From Planctomycetota bacterium (lineage in GTDB: Bacteria > Planctomycetota > B15-G4), in the NCBI GenBank assembly GCA_029259715.1, contig JAJDEP010000003.1, positions 637,174 through 701,173 of the forward strand: a stretch of DNA of 64,000 nucleotides, given 5' to 3'. The position numbers and the translations under genes were made by a program. Positions 45,284-53,455 of the stretch are shown here, piece by piece. Within the stretch, counting starts at the first letter, position 1; each line of letters begins with the position of its first letter. The notes under the pieces are model-generated. The model searched no databases. It saw only the letters and a list, made by a program, of their open reading frames with translations, and was not told the origin of the DNA.

Positions 45284-46912
45284 TCAGCGACGAGCGGCCG
45301 CGGCGATCACCGCCGGCGCGAGGTCCGCCATGAGCACGGGCCGCACGCCGGGCTGCAGGTGGCAGTGATCGGTCATCACCTCGTAGCCCACGAGCCCGCC
45401 CGGGCTCCGGTCGCGGAAGCGCTGTTCGATGTCGACCAGCTGGATCGGCGACCCGGCGGCGCCACCACCCGCCTCACCGCCCGTCCCATCACGCGCGCCC
45501 TCATCCCCCTCACCGACATGGCCCGCGGCCACGGCGCGCACGATGCCGTTGGACAGATCGTTGCCGCGACGCGGCGCCCGGTCGAGGTCGGCGGCCCGGC
45601 GGAGCAAGGTCAGCGCGCCCCGGTCGTCGCCGAGGAGCCAGGCCACCAGGCCATGGTCGAACGCGGCCTGGGGCGAGTCGGGCACCAGCACCTCGGCCTG
45701 GCCGTAGAGTCCCCGGGCCTGCTTGAGCGCCTCGCGCTCCGCGTCGGTGAGGTCCCGCACGAGCAGACGCGCGTAGGTCTCCAACACATCGTGCACCGCG
45801 GGGATCCACAACGCGGGATCGGCCCAGTGCGCCCCCGCCACCGACACCGCCTTGGGCGCCGAGGTCGCGGGCGCCTCGGCAAACTCGCCGAGCAGTGGCC
45901 GCAGGGTCGGCGCCGTCCGGCCGGGCGCCGGCGGTTGCGCGCGGCGACTGGCCGTCTCCTCGGGACGCAGGGTCATGCCCCAGTCGGGCTGACGCAAGCG
46001 GATGGGCGGGAGCAGGTGCTCGAGGAAGCGCCCGGGGATCAGCCGGCGGGCACGGCCCAGCAGGCGCCGGTGCTTCTCGGCGTCGCCGGCGCTGGTCTCG
46101 GACGAGTAGTTGGTGACGTAGGGCGCCGCGAAGTCGTTGCCGACCACCGTGCAGAGCACCAGGCCCACGTCGGCCTCGGCGCACACCGCGACCACCCGCT
46201 GCAGGTTCTCACGGTAGGCCACGAAGGCCTGCAACGTCTCGTCGTACTGCAGGCGCTTGAAGGCCTCGTCGCGGGGTTGGCGCGGTTCGGGCCGACGGTC
46301 GACGCCGCGGTCGGCCAGTGCAGGGGCCAGGGCCGACGACAACACGCGCGTTGTGCGCAGGCCGCCCAGCCAGTCGCCGAGCCGCGCGACCGGCGAAAGA
46401 GCGCCTTCTTCCTGCAGTCGCAGCGCAAAACCACGCTCGGTGAACTCGTTGTGACCGGCGTAGACGAGCACCACGTCGGGCTGCAACGGCAACACCTGCC
46501 CCGCCAGGATGGCCACGCGCTCGCTGCCGTAGCCCTGCCGTCCCAGGTTGAAGACCTCCCAGCCCGGGTCGCCGTCCTGCTCGTTCAGGATGCGTTGCAG
46601 CTCAGACCCGGGAAAACCCTGGGTGTTGCTGCCGCCCAGCAACACGACGCGGCGGCGCGGGCCCTTGGGCGGGATGTCGACCTCGAGCGCCTCGGTCTCG
46701 AACATCTGCGTGCGCCATCCGCCCGCGCCGTCGGGCGCCGGCACGAAGTACGACGCGCGGTGGTCGAATCCGCGCGAGAGCGAGAGCCAGTCGTCCTCCC
46801 CGGCGCCCGCGGCCCACAGCACGACTTCGCACAGCACCACCAGCAACACCAGCGGCACGACGGCGAGGGCGATGCGCGAAACGACGCGTGGAGAAGACGG
46901 CTCGGGTCCCAT
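45284..46912 (-). CDS. Membrane-anchored SGNH/GDSL hydrolase with TPR-like insert
   Basis: 542 residues. One membrane helix at about 12-36. The SGNH blocks follow in order: VVLLGGSNTQGFPG (block I Ser), LGRQGYGSERV (Gly), VYAGHNEFTERG (Asn), and a C-terminal DHCHLQPG (Asp/His pair). Between blocks a helical part (ALKQARGLYGQAEVLVPDSP, AAFDHGLVAWLLGDDRGALT) looks like TPR units. Relatives act as sugar or lipid O-acetyl esterases or transferases. A short Gly/Ala-rich stretch (GGEAGGGAAGSP) lies near residue 490. Likely periplasmic. Confidence 0.85.
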   Translation of the reverse strand: MGPEPSSPRVVSRIALAVVPLVLLVVLCEVVLWAAGAGEDDWLSLSRGFDHRASYFVPAPDGAGGWRTQMFETEALEVDIPPKGPRRRVVLLGGSNTQGFPGSELQRILNEQDGDPGWEVFNLGRQGYGSERVAILAGQVLPLQPDVVLVYAGHNEFTERGFALRLQEEGALSPVARLGDWLGGLRTTRVLSSALAPALADRGVDRRPEPRQPRDEAFKRLQYDETLQAFVAYRENLQRVVAVCAEADVGLVLCTVVGNDFAAPYVTNYSSETSAGDAEKHRRLLGRARRLIPGRFLEHLLPPIRLRQPDWGMTLRPEETASRRAQPPAPGRTAPTLRPLLGEFAEAPATSAPKAVSVAGAHWADPALWIPAVHDVLETYARLLVRDLTDAEREALKQARGLYGQAEVLVPDSPQAAFDHGLVAWLLGDDRGALTLLRRAADLDRAPRRGNDLSNGIVRAVAAGHVGEGDEGARDGTGGEAGGGAAGSPIQLVDIEQRFRDRSPGGLVGYEVMTDHCHLQPGVRPVLMADLAPAVIAAAARR

Positions 46913-46954
46913 GGCGCGGGATGATATCAGCGGCGCCCCACCGTCGCGGACTCC

Positions 46955-48880
46955 CTAGCGCACGGTCCCCCGCACCGCATTGCTTGAGGCGTAGCCGGAG
47001 AAGTGGGCCACGTCCTCGATGAAGGCCTGGAGGTAGACGTTGAACCCCGACGGCAGCGTCGCGGGCCAGACCGAACTCAGCGCCACTTCACCGCCGGGCG
47101 ACGTGACCAGGATGATGATCAACCCGAAGGGCGGCTCGAAGGCGGGCACCAGCGTGCCGCCCAGGAACGGCAGGTTGAGCGCCGTGATGCCCACGAACAG
47201 GAAGGTCGGGCTCGACGGCGCGGCAGCCGTCAGGGCGATGCCCACCGGCGAGGACGGCGTGAGCGTGCCCGTGCCGGCCAGCTGCGGGATGCCGGAGATA
47301 CCCGCGGTGCCGGGCCCCGCCACCGCCCAGGGCCCGTCGGGGAGGTTCACCGAGCTGACGTTGCCCACCGCGTCGGTGGCGATCCAGTTCACCGCGAGGG
47401 TGCTCGCCCCGACCGTCGGGATGGCCGCCCGGAACAGGCCGCCGCCCATGTGCGTCGCGACGACGGATCCCGAGCCCTGGTCCGTGGTCCAGTCGGCCAC
47501 CAGCTCGACGTAGACCTCGCCGTCGTCGCGCAGCCCGTCCTGCACGTTGACGTGAACGACGGTCGTCGCGCCCGCCGGCGTCGGCAGGGCCTCGACGCCG
47601 AGGAAGCTCGGGCCGGTCGTGTCGGCCGGCCCGACGTTCTCGTAGTACCAGTTGCGCCAGCCGACGGGGTTGGGGGCCTCGCCCTGCACCATGAACAGGT
47701 CGTAGTCGCCGTCACCGTCGAAATCGCCGGCCACGACGTCGAGGGTCGGGTCGGGCCCCAGCGGCTCGATCAGCGCCGTGGTCCGGAACTCGAAGTTGCC
47801 GTCGTTGCGGTACATGCGGTCGCGGTTGCCCTGCAGCGAACCGATCAGCGGGTCGAGGTCACCATCGTCGTCGTAGTCGATGAACAGCACTTCGTTGTCG
47901 TCGAAGCCGTTGGGCAGGTCGAGGGTGCCGGTGCTGCCGGTGAAGGACAGGCTGCCGCTGCCGGCGATGTGATTCTCGGCCGTGGCGTCGTCGCCCCCCA
48001 TGACCAGGGTCTCGTAGGTCAGGATGAACCCGTCGAAGTCGCCGTCGCCGTCGAGGTCCGCCCAGTCGGACTCGTAGACCTCCGGGCTGGCCGGAGGCAG
48101 CACCGCGCTGTCGAGGGTGAAGCTGCCGGCGCCGTCGTTGAGGTAGAGGTGCATGGGCATCGACTTGCCGTCCAGGACGAGGTCGACGTCGAAGTCCCCG
48201 TCGATGTCGACGGGGGTGATGTTCTGCTGGCCCGCCTTGGCCAGGCCGGTGATGTCGGTGGCGCTCACGTCGGTGAACACGCCCGCCCCGTCGTTGTCGT
48301 ACAGCCGGAAGATCGCGCCGGGCCCGATCTGGTCGGTGCCCCCGTGGTCGCACACGGCCAGGTCGAGATCGCCGTCGTCGTCCCGGTCGAAGGCGCAGGC
48401 GCCGAACGAGTTCATGCTGTCGAGCGTGAAGTGCGTGGCCGTGACGTCGGTGAAGTGGCCCGTGCCGTCGTTGCGCAGCAGGCGCTGTTGCGAGTCGAAG
48501 GCATTCGAGAAGAACAGGTCGTCGTCGCCGTCCCCCTCCATGTCGAAGGCGATCACCTCGCGGCCCCATTGCGTGAAGGCCGGGAAGCGCGCGCCCGATT
48601 CGTCCACCATCACCGGCAAGCCGGCGCTGACGCCCGTGTTGACGAAGACCTGGGGCGCGAGCGGATCCTCCGCCGTCAGGTAGCCCTCGCCGTTGGCGAG
48701 CACCAGGTCGAGGTCGCCGTCGCCCTCGATGTCGATCACCACGGCTCCTTCGGTCCACAGCGTCTCAGCGGGCAGCACCGTCGCGCGCCGCTGGAACTGA
48801 TAGGACTGGGCGGTCGCCGGCATGGCCAGCCCGCTCAGCGCAACGGGGATCAACAGCAACGACAGGATCAGGCGAGGCAT
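46955..48880 (-). CDS. Secreted VCBS/FG-GAP protein with shared C-terminal domain
   Basis: 641 residues, signal peptide MPRLILSLLLIPVALSGLAM. Repeats with calcium loops: DIEGDGDLDLVLAN, DMEGDGDDDLFFSN, DRDDDGDLDLAVCD, DIDGDFDVDLVLDG, DLDGDGDFDGFILT, DYDDDGDLDPLIGS, DFDGDGDYDLFMVQ. They suggest a seven-bladed beta-propeller. A beta domain follows (GATTVVHVNVQDGLRDDGEV), then the shared tail domain with PFLGGTLVPAFEPPFG and SSNAVRGTVR at the end. Function unknown, probably extracellular. The ATG at 48880 starts the signal; open sequence upstream is non-coding antisense. Confidence 0.85.
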   Translation of the reverse strand: MPRLILSLLLIPVALSGLAMPATAQSYQFQRRATVLPAETLWTEGAVVIDIEGDGDLDLVLANGEGYLTAEDPLAPQVFVNTGVSAGLPVMVDESGARFPAFTQWGREVIAFDMEGDGDDDLFFSNAFDSQQRLLRNDGTGHFTDVTATHFTLDSMNSFGACAFDRDDDGDLDLAVCDHGGTDQIGPGAIFRLYDNDGAGVFTDVSATDITGLAKAGQQNITPVDIDGDFDVDLVLDGKSMPMHLYLNDGAGSFTLDSAVLPPASPEVYESDWADLDGDGDFDGFILTYETLVMGGDDATAENHIAGSGSLSFTGSTGTLDLPNGFDDNEVLFIDYDDDGDLDPLIGSLQGNRDRMYRNDGNFEFRTTALIEPLGPDPTLDVVAGDFDGDGDYDLFMVQGEAPNPVGWRNWYYENVGPADTTGPSFLGVEALPTPAGATTVVHVNVQDGLRDDGEVYVELVADWTTDQGSGSVVATHMGGGLFRAAIPTVGASTLAVNWIATDAVGNVSSVNLPDGPWAVAGPGTAGISGIPQLAGTGTLTPSSPVGIALTAAAPSSPTFLFVGITALNLPFLGGTLVPAFEPPFGLIIILVTSPGGEVALSSVWPATLPSGFNVYLQAFIEDVAHFSGYASSNAVRGTVR

Positions 48881-48980
48881 CGAGGGAAGCCGGCCGGGGA
48901 CCGACGTCTCGTGGGGGAAGCGGGGAGAGGAGCCCGAACCGGGAGACCTCCAGTCTACTCCGCCATTCCAAGCTCGTGGG

Positions 48981-49040
48981 CGGCCCGCCCGCACGCATGA
49001 CGGCCCGCACGCCCGCATGACGCACGCCCGCGCGACGGCA
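48981..49040. repeat. 20-bp tandem repeat between two secreted-protein genes
   Basis: CGGCCCGCCCGCACGCATGA (48981-49000) and CGGCCCGCACGCCCGCATGA (49001-49020) differ at two positions. A third degenerate unit occupies 49021-49040. It lies 31 bases beyond the stop end of the gene that terminates at 49071 and about 100 bases upstream of the VCBS gene start. Confidence 0.6.
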
Positions 49041-49070
49041 CGCCTCCCCGCCGCAGCACTCCTGCTCACC

Positions 49071-49988
49071 CTACGGCACGCAGGCCCGCACGCCGTTGGT
49101 GGCCGCGTAGCCGAAGGGCCCGCCGGGATCGGGGATCCACGCCTGCATCCAGAACTCGAGACCGCTCGGGACCGAGGCCGGGAAGTTGAAGGGCAACTCG
49201 CCCTCCCCGACGGCGTCGAGGGGCACGCCCACGATGAGCACGTCGGGGCTCGGCACGAGGGTGCCACCCTCGAGGGGTGCGTCGATGCGCGACACGCCCA
49301 GGAAGAGGATGGTGACGCCGTTGGCAGGGCCGCTCTGCATGCGCAGTGTGCCCGGCTCGTCGTCGCACAGGCTGCCCTCGGCGGAGAGCGAGGGGATGCC
49401 GTTGGTGCCGGCGAGCCCAAAGCCCACGTCCTCCCAGGGGACGGCTGGGTCACCGAAGGGGCACGGCGCCATGGTGAGCGTCAGCTTCAGCGTCTCGAAG
49501 TGGCCGTCCATGGGCCCGATACCCATGCCGCCGCCCGGCAACTCGAACGGCGCGCCGCCCGACCACTGCAGGAACCAGGCGTAGAAGGCCTGCCCCTTCG
49601 GGACCAGCAGCGGTCCGTTCATGGCGTCGGTCTCGATGACCTTGTCGAAGGTGCCCACGCCCGACCAACCCTCGAGGTCGCTGCTGAAGCCCACCGCGCC
49701 GCCCATGGGGAAGTCGACGAAGCTCGCGCTCATCGACCAGGGGCCGGCCTCGTTGGACACGAAGGTGACGTCCATGCGGGCGTGAACCACCTCGCCCTGC
49801 TCGCTGCCCGCGCCAAAGACTTCCCCCGCGGCGGCAAAGGGCACGAAGTCCGCGAGATCGAACACGATCGTGCGCTCGGGAGCCTGCGGGTCGTCCGCGA
49901 CGGCCGCGGCGAGCGTCGTCGCCGAACAGACGCAGGCGAAGCCGGCGGCGACGATTTCCCGCCCGACACGCTGCATGAGCATCTCCAT
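49071..49988 (-). CDS. Secreted protein with shared C-terminal domain
   Basis: 305 residues. Signal peptide at about residues 5-30 (VGREIVAAGFACVCSATTLA, AAA-VAD cleavage). The central domain (TIVFDLADFVPFAAAGEVFG onwards) is beta-rich and unrecognised. The last 105 residues are the tail domain shared with the two VCBS proteins (ILFLGVSRIDAPLEGGTLVP, then DPGGPFGYAATNGVRACVP). ATG at 49988 preceded by GGAGGAGAGGGAG; ATG at 49982 is equally possible. Divergent from the winged-helix pair, with an AT-rich control region between. Confidence 0.78.
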   Translation of the reverse strand: MEMLMQRVGREIVAAGFACVCSATTLAAAVADDPQAPERTIVFDLADFVPFAAAGEVFGAGSEQGEVVHARMDVTFVSNEAGPWSMSASFVDFPMGGAVGFSSDLEGWSGVGTFDKVIETDAMNGPLLVPKGQAFYAWFLQWSGGAPFELPGGGMGIGPMDGHFETLKLTLTMAPCPFGDPAVPWEDVGFGLAGTNGIPSLSAEGSLCDDEPGTLRMQSGPANGVTILFLGVSRIDAPLEGGTLVPSPDVLIVGVPLDAVGEGELPFNFPASVPSGLEFWMQAWIPDPGGPFGYAATNGVRACVP

Positions 49989-50155
49989 CTCCCTCTCCTC
50001 CAAGTCCCCGTCGATGGCAGGGCGACTCGGTCCCCGCACGGTCAGGATCTCACGCTTCCGAGCGCCCGTCGCCTGCAACCCGCCGCCTGTCCCGGATGCG
50101 GACCACGAGGGCCCTGTGGACTCGGCGCATCAGTTGCGAGCCACTCGTGCAGCGC

Positions 50156-50185
50156 GCGTTGCATAGAGATGGGTTTGCGTTGCAT
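50156..50185. promoter_or_regulatory. AT-rich control region with two direct repeats
   Basis: In a 70% GC window, 50157-50215 is markedly AT-rich. GCGTTGCAT occurs at 50156-50164 and again at 50177-50185, 21 bases apart, which places both on the same face of the helix. This suggests an operator for a dimeric or cooperative regulator. It lies between divergent genes starting at 49988 and 50272; the rest of the 283-base spacer (49989-50271) shows no gene. Confidence 0.5.
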
Positions 50186-50271
50186 TAAACATATTGGTAT
50201 TCATTTGACTCACTCGGTGCCCCCCCGGCACGAGTTTCATCAGCCCGTAAACCCCAGATAGGGCTCCACCC

Positions 50272-50670
50272 ATGGCATTGAAGAATCTGTCCACATCCGA
50301 CCTCCGTCGCGAATTGGAGCGCCGCTCGCGCAGCTCCGGCAAGCTGCAGAAGCGCCGCCAGAAGCTCATGGAGGAGATCGGCGCCATCGATGCCGAGCTC
50401 GCCGCCCTCGGCGAAGCTGTCGGCTCAGCCGCTTCGAATTCCGGGACCGGCCCCCGCCGTCGCGCCCGCAACAAGGTCTCGCTGCCCGATGCCATCGCCC
50501 AGTCGATGGAAGTCGGTGCGGTGGTCTCGCCCAAGGAGGCCAGCGAGCTCGTCCAGGCCAACGGCTACAAGACCAACTCGGCCAGCTTCAACATGATGGT
50601 CAGCAACGCTCTCTCGAAGGACAAGCGCTTCAAGCGCCTGGGCCGCGGACAGTACGAGCGCATCAAATGA
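50272..50670 (+). CDS. Coiled-coil / winged-helix-like small protein, first of a tandem pair
   Basis: 132 residues. Residues 5-50 form a charged coiled coil (LRRELERRSRSSGKLQKRRQ). After a linker with RRRARNKV comes a 65-residue C-terminal domain (LPDAIAQSMEVGAVVSPKEA to FKRLGRGQYERIK). Its spacing and the closing F-K-R-L/V-G-R-G-x-Y resemble HARE-HTH-like winged helices (inference). This points to DNA binding or protein-DNA scaffolding. The next gene is a paralogue that starts in its stop (ATGA). First gene after the AT-rich control region. Confidence 0.7.
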   Translation: MALKNLSTSDLRRELERRSRSSGKLQKRRQKLMEEIGAIDAELAALGEAVGSAASNSGTGPRRRARNKVSLPDAIAQSMEVGAVVSPKEASELVQANGYKTNSASFNMMVSNALSKDKRFKRLGRGQYERIK

Positions 50671-51140
50671 CCGAGGCCCCGAGCCGGCCCTCATCGACCC
50701 CGCCTGCACCGGGCGGGGTCGGTGAAGGGGCCGGCGAGGACCCCATCGGCGCGATCTCCACCGAGGAGATCGAGGCCGAGCTGACGCGGCGTGAACAGGA
50801 GCTGGCGCGCCTGCGCGGCCAGCGCCACGCGTTGCAGATCCAGAAGATCCAACTCGACCGCATCATCGGCGAGTTGGAGCGCGACCTGCACGGGGACAAC
50901 CACACCTCGGCGGCGCCGCGCGGAACCGGCACGCCGATCAACGACCTGCCCCTGGCCAGAGCCATCGCGCAGCTCTACGCCATCGGCGACGAATTCAGCC
51001 CCCGGGAGGCGGTCGAGCAACTCACCTCGGCCGGCTACCGCACGGACGCCAAGACCTTCGGCTCCATGGTGTCGGGCTGCCTGGCCCGTGAGCGCCGCTT
51101 CAAGCGCGTCGGCCGCGGGCGCTATCTGCGCATCTCCTAG
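50667..51140 (+). CDS. Coiled-coil / winged-helix-like small protein, second of a tandem pair
   Basis: 157 residues, same layout as the preceding protein: a Pro/Gly-rich N-terminus, a coiled coil (EIEAELTRREQELARLRGQR), a linker and a C-terminal domain (LPLARAIAQLYAIGDEFSPR to FKRVGRGRYLRIS). The C-terminal domains of the two align end to end without gaps I can see, while the N-termini differ. Coupled by ATGA overlap. Likely to form a heterodimer through the coiled coils (inference). The nucleotidyltransferase gene follows by 21 bases. Confidence 0.7.
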   Translation: MTEAPSRPSSTPPAPGGVGEGAGEDPIGAISTEEIEAELTRREQELARLRGQRHALQIQKIQLDRIIGELERDLHGDNHTSAAPRGTGTPINDLPLARAIAQLYAIGDEFSPREAVEQLTSAGYRTDAKTFGSMVSGCLARERRFKRVGRGRYLRIS

Positions 51141-51161
51141 GGGACGCCAAGAAAGCTTGCC

Positions 51162-52256
51162 GTGGACTACCTCGACTGTATCCGCACGCTTCCCGACCTC
51201 GTGGCAGGCGGCTCGAGCGACGGCCCGTCGAGGACTCTGGGCTTTGATGCCGTCGCCTACGTCGAATTCCTCCAGGCCGAGCGGGTCCTCGGCTGCGTCG
51301 CCCCCAGCCTGGACGCTGCCCGCGGCGATCCCGCCTGGCCGGCCGCGTGCTGGCAAGCGATCGACGCGAACCTGGCCCAACGCCGCGAGCGCAACGACCT
51401 GCACCTGGACGCCTTCGTCGAGATCCACGCGGCCTTCGCCTCGGCGTCCCTGGAGTGGCTGCTCCTGAAGGGCTTCGCCCTCGGGCAACGGCTCTACGGC
51501 GATGTGCACCGGCGCTGGCAGAGCGACCTCGACCTGCTCATCCCACCCGAGCGCCTCGATGAGGCCCTGGACCTGCTCGAGGGCCGCGGCTTCGCGCTGC
51601 TCAATCCCGACGAGACCCACGCGACGATGCGCACCAAGTCGAAGGCCGGCAAGGTGCGCGCCGAGGTACGCCGGGGCTCCTGCCGCATCGACATCCACTG
51701 GGGACTGCGTCGGCGGGCCCGCCGTCATATCGACACCAGGCGGCTGTTCGCAAGTTCGGTGCCGTTCACCCTGAACAGCCTCGAGACCCGGACGCTCGGT
51801 GACGAAGACACGCTCATCTTCCACCTGCTGGCCATGGCCGGCGACCTGCGCCGTGGCGCCTGCCAGGGTCGGCACTTCCTCGACCTGCACCTGCTGCTGA
51901 GGGCCGCCGAAGGGTCCACCGACTGGGATGCCTTCTTCGAGCGGCGGCGCCCCCAACTCCTGCGGCCGTGCCTCAACGTGCTGGCGCTGTACTTGCTGGT
52001 GTGGGGCACCGCCCGGGACCTGCCAGAGCTGGTCGCCGCCGTCACCCGGCGGACGCGGCAGATCGAGATCCTCAAGGTGGAGAGCGCCGTCGCCCTGGTC
52101 ACCCGACCCCGTGACCACGAGGCCAACAAGCGTTGGTTCGCACGGGTCTATCCGTTCGACGCGTGGGCCACATGGGCCCGGCGACTCACCCTCGACCTGC
52201 CCCATGCATTGGGGCGCCTGGTGAAGCCACCGAGCCTGCCGTTTCCTGACCGGTGA
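51162..52256 (+). CDS. NTP_transf_5-type nucleotidyltransferase
   Basis: 364 residues. The central part matches the uncharacterised nucleotidyltransferase family PF14907: WLLLKGFALGQRLYGDVHRR, then QSDLDLLIPPERLDEALDLL with the catalytic-type DxD, then CRIDIHWGLRRR. From general knowledge this family often sits beside HPr-kinase-like and PqqD-like genes in polysaccharide or peptide-product clusters; an HPr-kinase-like domain is indeed 2.6 kb away. GTG start at 51162. Third gene of the winged-helix unit. The last 71 bases overlap the convergent glycosyltransferase gene. Confidence 0.85.
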   Translation: MDYLDCIRTLPDLVAGGSSDGPSRTLGFDAVAYVEFLQAERVLGCVAPSLDAARGDPAWPAACWQAIDANLAQRRERNDLHLDAFVEIHAAFASASLEWLLLKGFALGQRLYGDVHRRWQSDLDLLIPPERLDEALDLLEGRGFALLNPDETHATMRTKSKAGKVRAEVRRGSCRIDIHWGLRRRARRHIDTRRLFASSVPFTLNSLETRTLGDEDTLIFHLLAMAGDLRRGACQGRHFLDLHLLLRAAEGSTDWDAFFERRRPQLLRPCLNVLALYLLVWGTARDLPELVAAVTRRTRQIEILKVESAVALVTRPRDHEANKRWFARVYPFDAWATWARRLTLDLPHALGRLVKPPSLPFPDR

Positions 52257-53448
52257 GACGCTCGAGCGCCCGGCGCGTGCCCTGCGCACCGTCGAGGTCG
52301 AAGTCGTGGTGCGGCCGCGGCCTCCCCAGCGCCGAGGCCATGGCCACCGCGAGGGACTCCGCCAGGGCCGGCCCGCCGACGTCCTCCACGACGACGGCCA
52401 GTCCCAGTTCGGCGAACCGCGCCGCGCGCCGACACTGGTCGGCCATGCGCGGGTCGGGCACCAGCACCGCCCGACATCCGGCGCGCAGCACGTCGGCGCA
52501 GGTGTTGTAGCCGGCCCGACTGACGGAGAGTTCCGCTCCCCGCAGCCGCGCGGCGAACCCGGTCTCGAAGCGGTGCAGGGACACGGTGCCCGCGCCGGTG
52601 TCCGCGTCCCTCGCTCCGATGTCCGCGCCTCCCGCTTCGAATTGATGCGCCTCGCCGTCGTCGACGGGCAAGCCCGGGTGGACGCTGAGCCCGAGAGCGC
52701 CCCCCCCGCCACTTGCACGCAGCCGACGCCAGGCCTGCACACCGCTCGCCAGGAATCCGTCCGCGTTCGCCCCGCCGCCAACGCTGAGCACCACGTCGCC
52801 GCGCTCGTCGACGGCACACGCCCCGGTCGCCGGACCAGGGGCCACGATGCCGGTCGTGTGCACCGGCAGATCGAGCGCCGCGACGGAAGGGAGCTGGTCC
52901 TGCCAACGGATGAAGCGCGGGTCGGTGTGCACCAGGACGGCGTCGAAGTCGCGCACGAGCCGGGCGACGACCCGCCGGCCGTGCTCGCCAGCCGAGGCGC
53001 CCTCGTGCCGGCGTTCGTTGGGGATGTCGCGCAATGAGGTGACCACGAGCACTCCGGGTCGCGCCGCGCGCACCGCCCGGATCAGGCCGTCGATCTCGTC
53101 GGCCAACTCCCACTTCCCGAAGGGGAAGTGCTCCACGAGCAGGACGTCGGGCTCGAACGCCCGCACCGCCTCATCGAGCTGACGACCCCGCTCGCCCATG
53201 GCCGCGGCGAGCGTCCCGCCCTCGAGAGCGGCGAGGGCGCCATCCCGGCCGCGACAGATGCGAGCCAGGGGCAGCAGGCGCAGCCGTTCACCCGACGCGG
53301 GACCGGGCGGCGGCCGCGGCACCGCACGCCCTCCGTCCAGCATGAGCACCTCGTGCCCGTCGTCGGCCGCGAGCGCCCGCGCGATCCGGTCCGCGCGCAC
53401 GAAGTGGCCCACTCCCGTGAGGTGCTGGACGTGGAGCAAAACGCGCAC
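52186..53448 (-). CDS. MurG-like GT-B glycosyltransferase
   Basis: 420 residues. The start MRVLLHVQHLTGVGHFVRAD has the Gly-rich loop of MurG/GT28-like enzymes. The C-terminal nucleotide-sugar half shows DVVLSVGGGANADGF and AELSVSRAGYNTCADVLRAG, the SRAG-x-N-T segment typical of the family's donor site. Probably transfers a sugar to a lipid or metabolite acceptor at the inner face of the membrane. GTG start, 7 bases after the Rieske gene stop, so the two form an operon. Its 3' end overlaps the nucleotidyltransferase gene by 71 bases. The C-terminal tail is low-complexity. Confidence 0.87.
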   Translation of the reverse strand: MRVLLHVQHLTGVGHFVRADRIARALAADDGHEVLMLDGGRAVPRPPPGPASGERLRLLPLARICRGRDGALAALEGGTLAAAMGERGRQLDEAVRAFEPDVLLVEHFPFGKWELADEIDGLIRAVRAARPGVLVVTSLRDIPNERRHEGASAGEHGRRVVARLVRDFDAVLVHTDPRFIRWQDQLPSVAALDLPVHTTGIVAPGPATGACAVDERGDVVLSVGGGANADGFLASGVQAWRRLRASGGGGALGLSVHPGLPVDDGEAHQFEAGGADIGARDADTGAGTVSLHRFETGFAARLRGAELSVSRAGYNTCADVLRAGCRAVLVPDPRMADQCRRAARFAELGLAVVVEDVGGPALAESLAVAMASALGRPRPHHDFDLDGAQGTRRALERLTGQETAGSVASPGAPMHGAGRG

Positions 53449-53455
53449 GGTCGCT

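Noticed and set aside
47003..49000. 665-codon plus-strand open frame over the VCBS gene
   Set aside because: Val/Asp/Glu/Gly-rich antisense shadow of calcium-loop repeats; no start signal or domain.
48881..49453. Upstream extension of the VCBS protein frame
   Set aside because: It overlaps the next minus-strand gene in another frame and would bury the signal peptide that starts at 48880.
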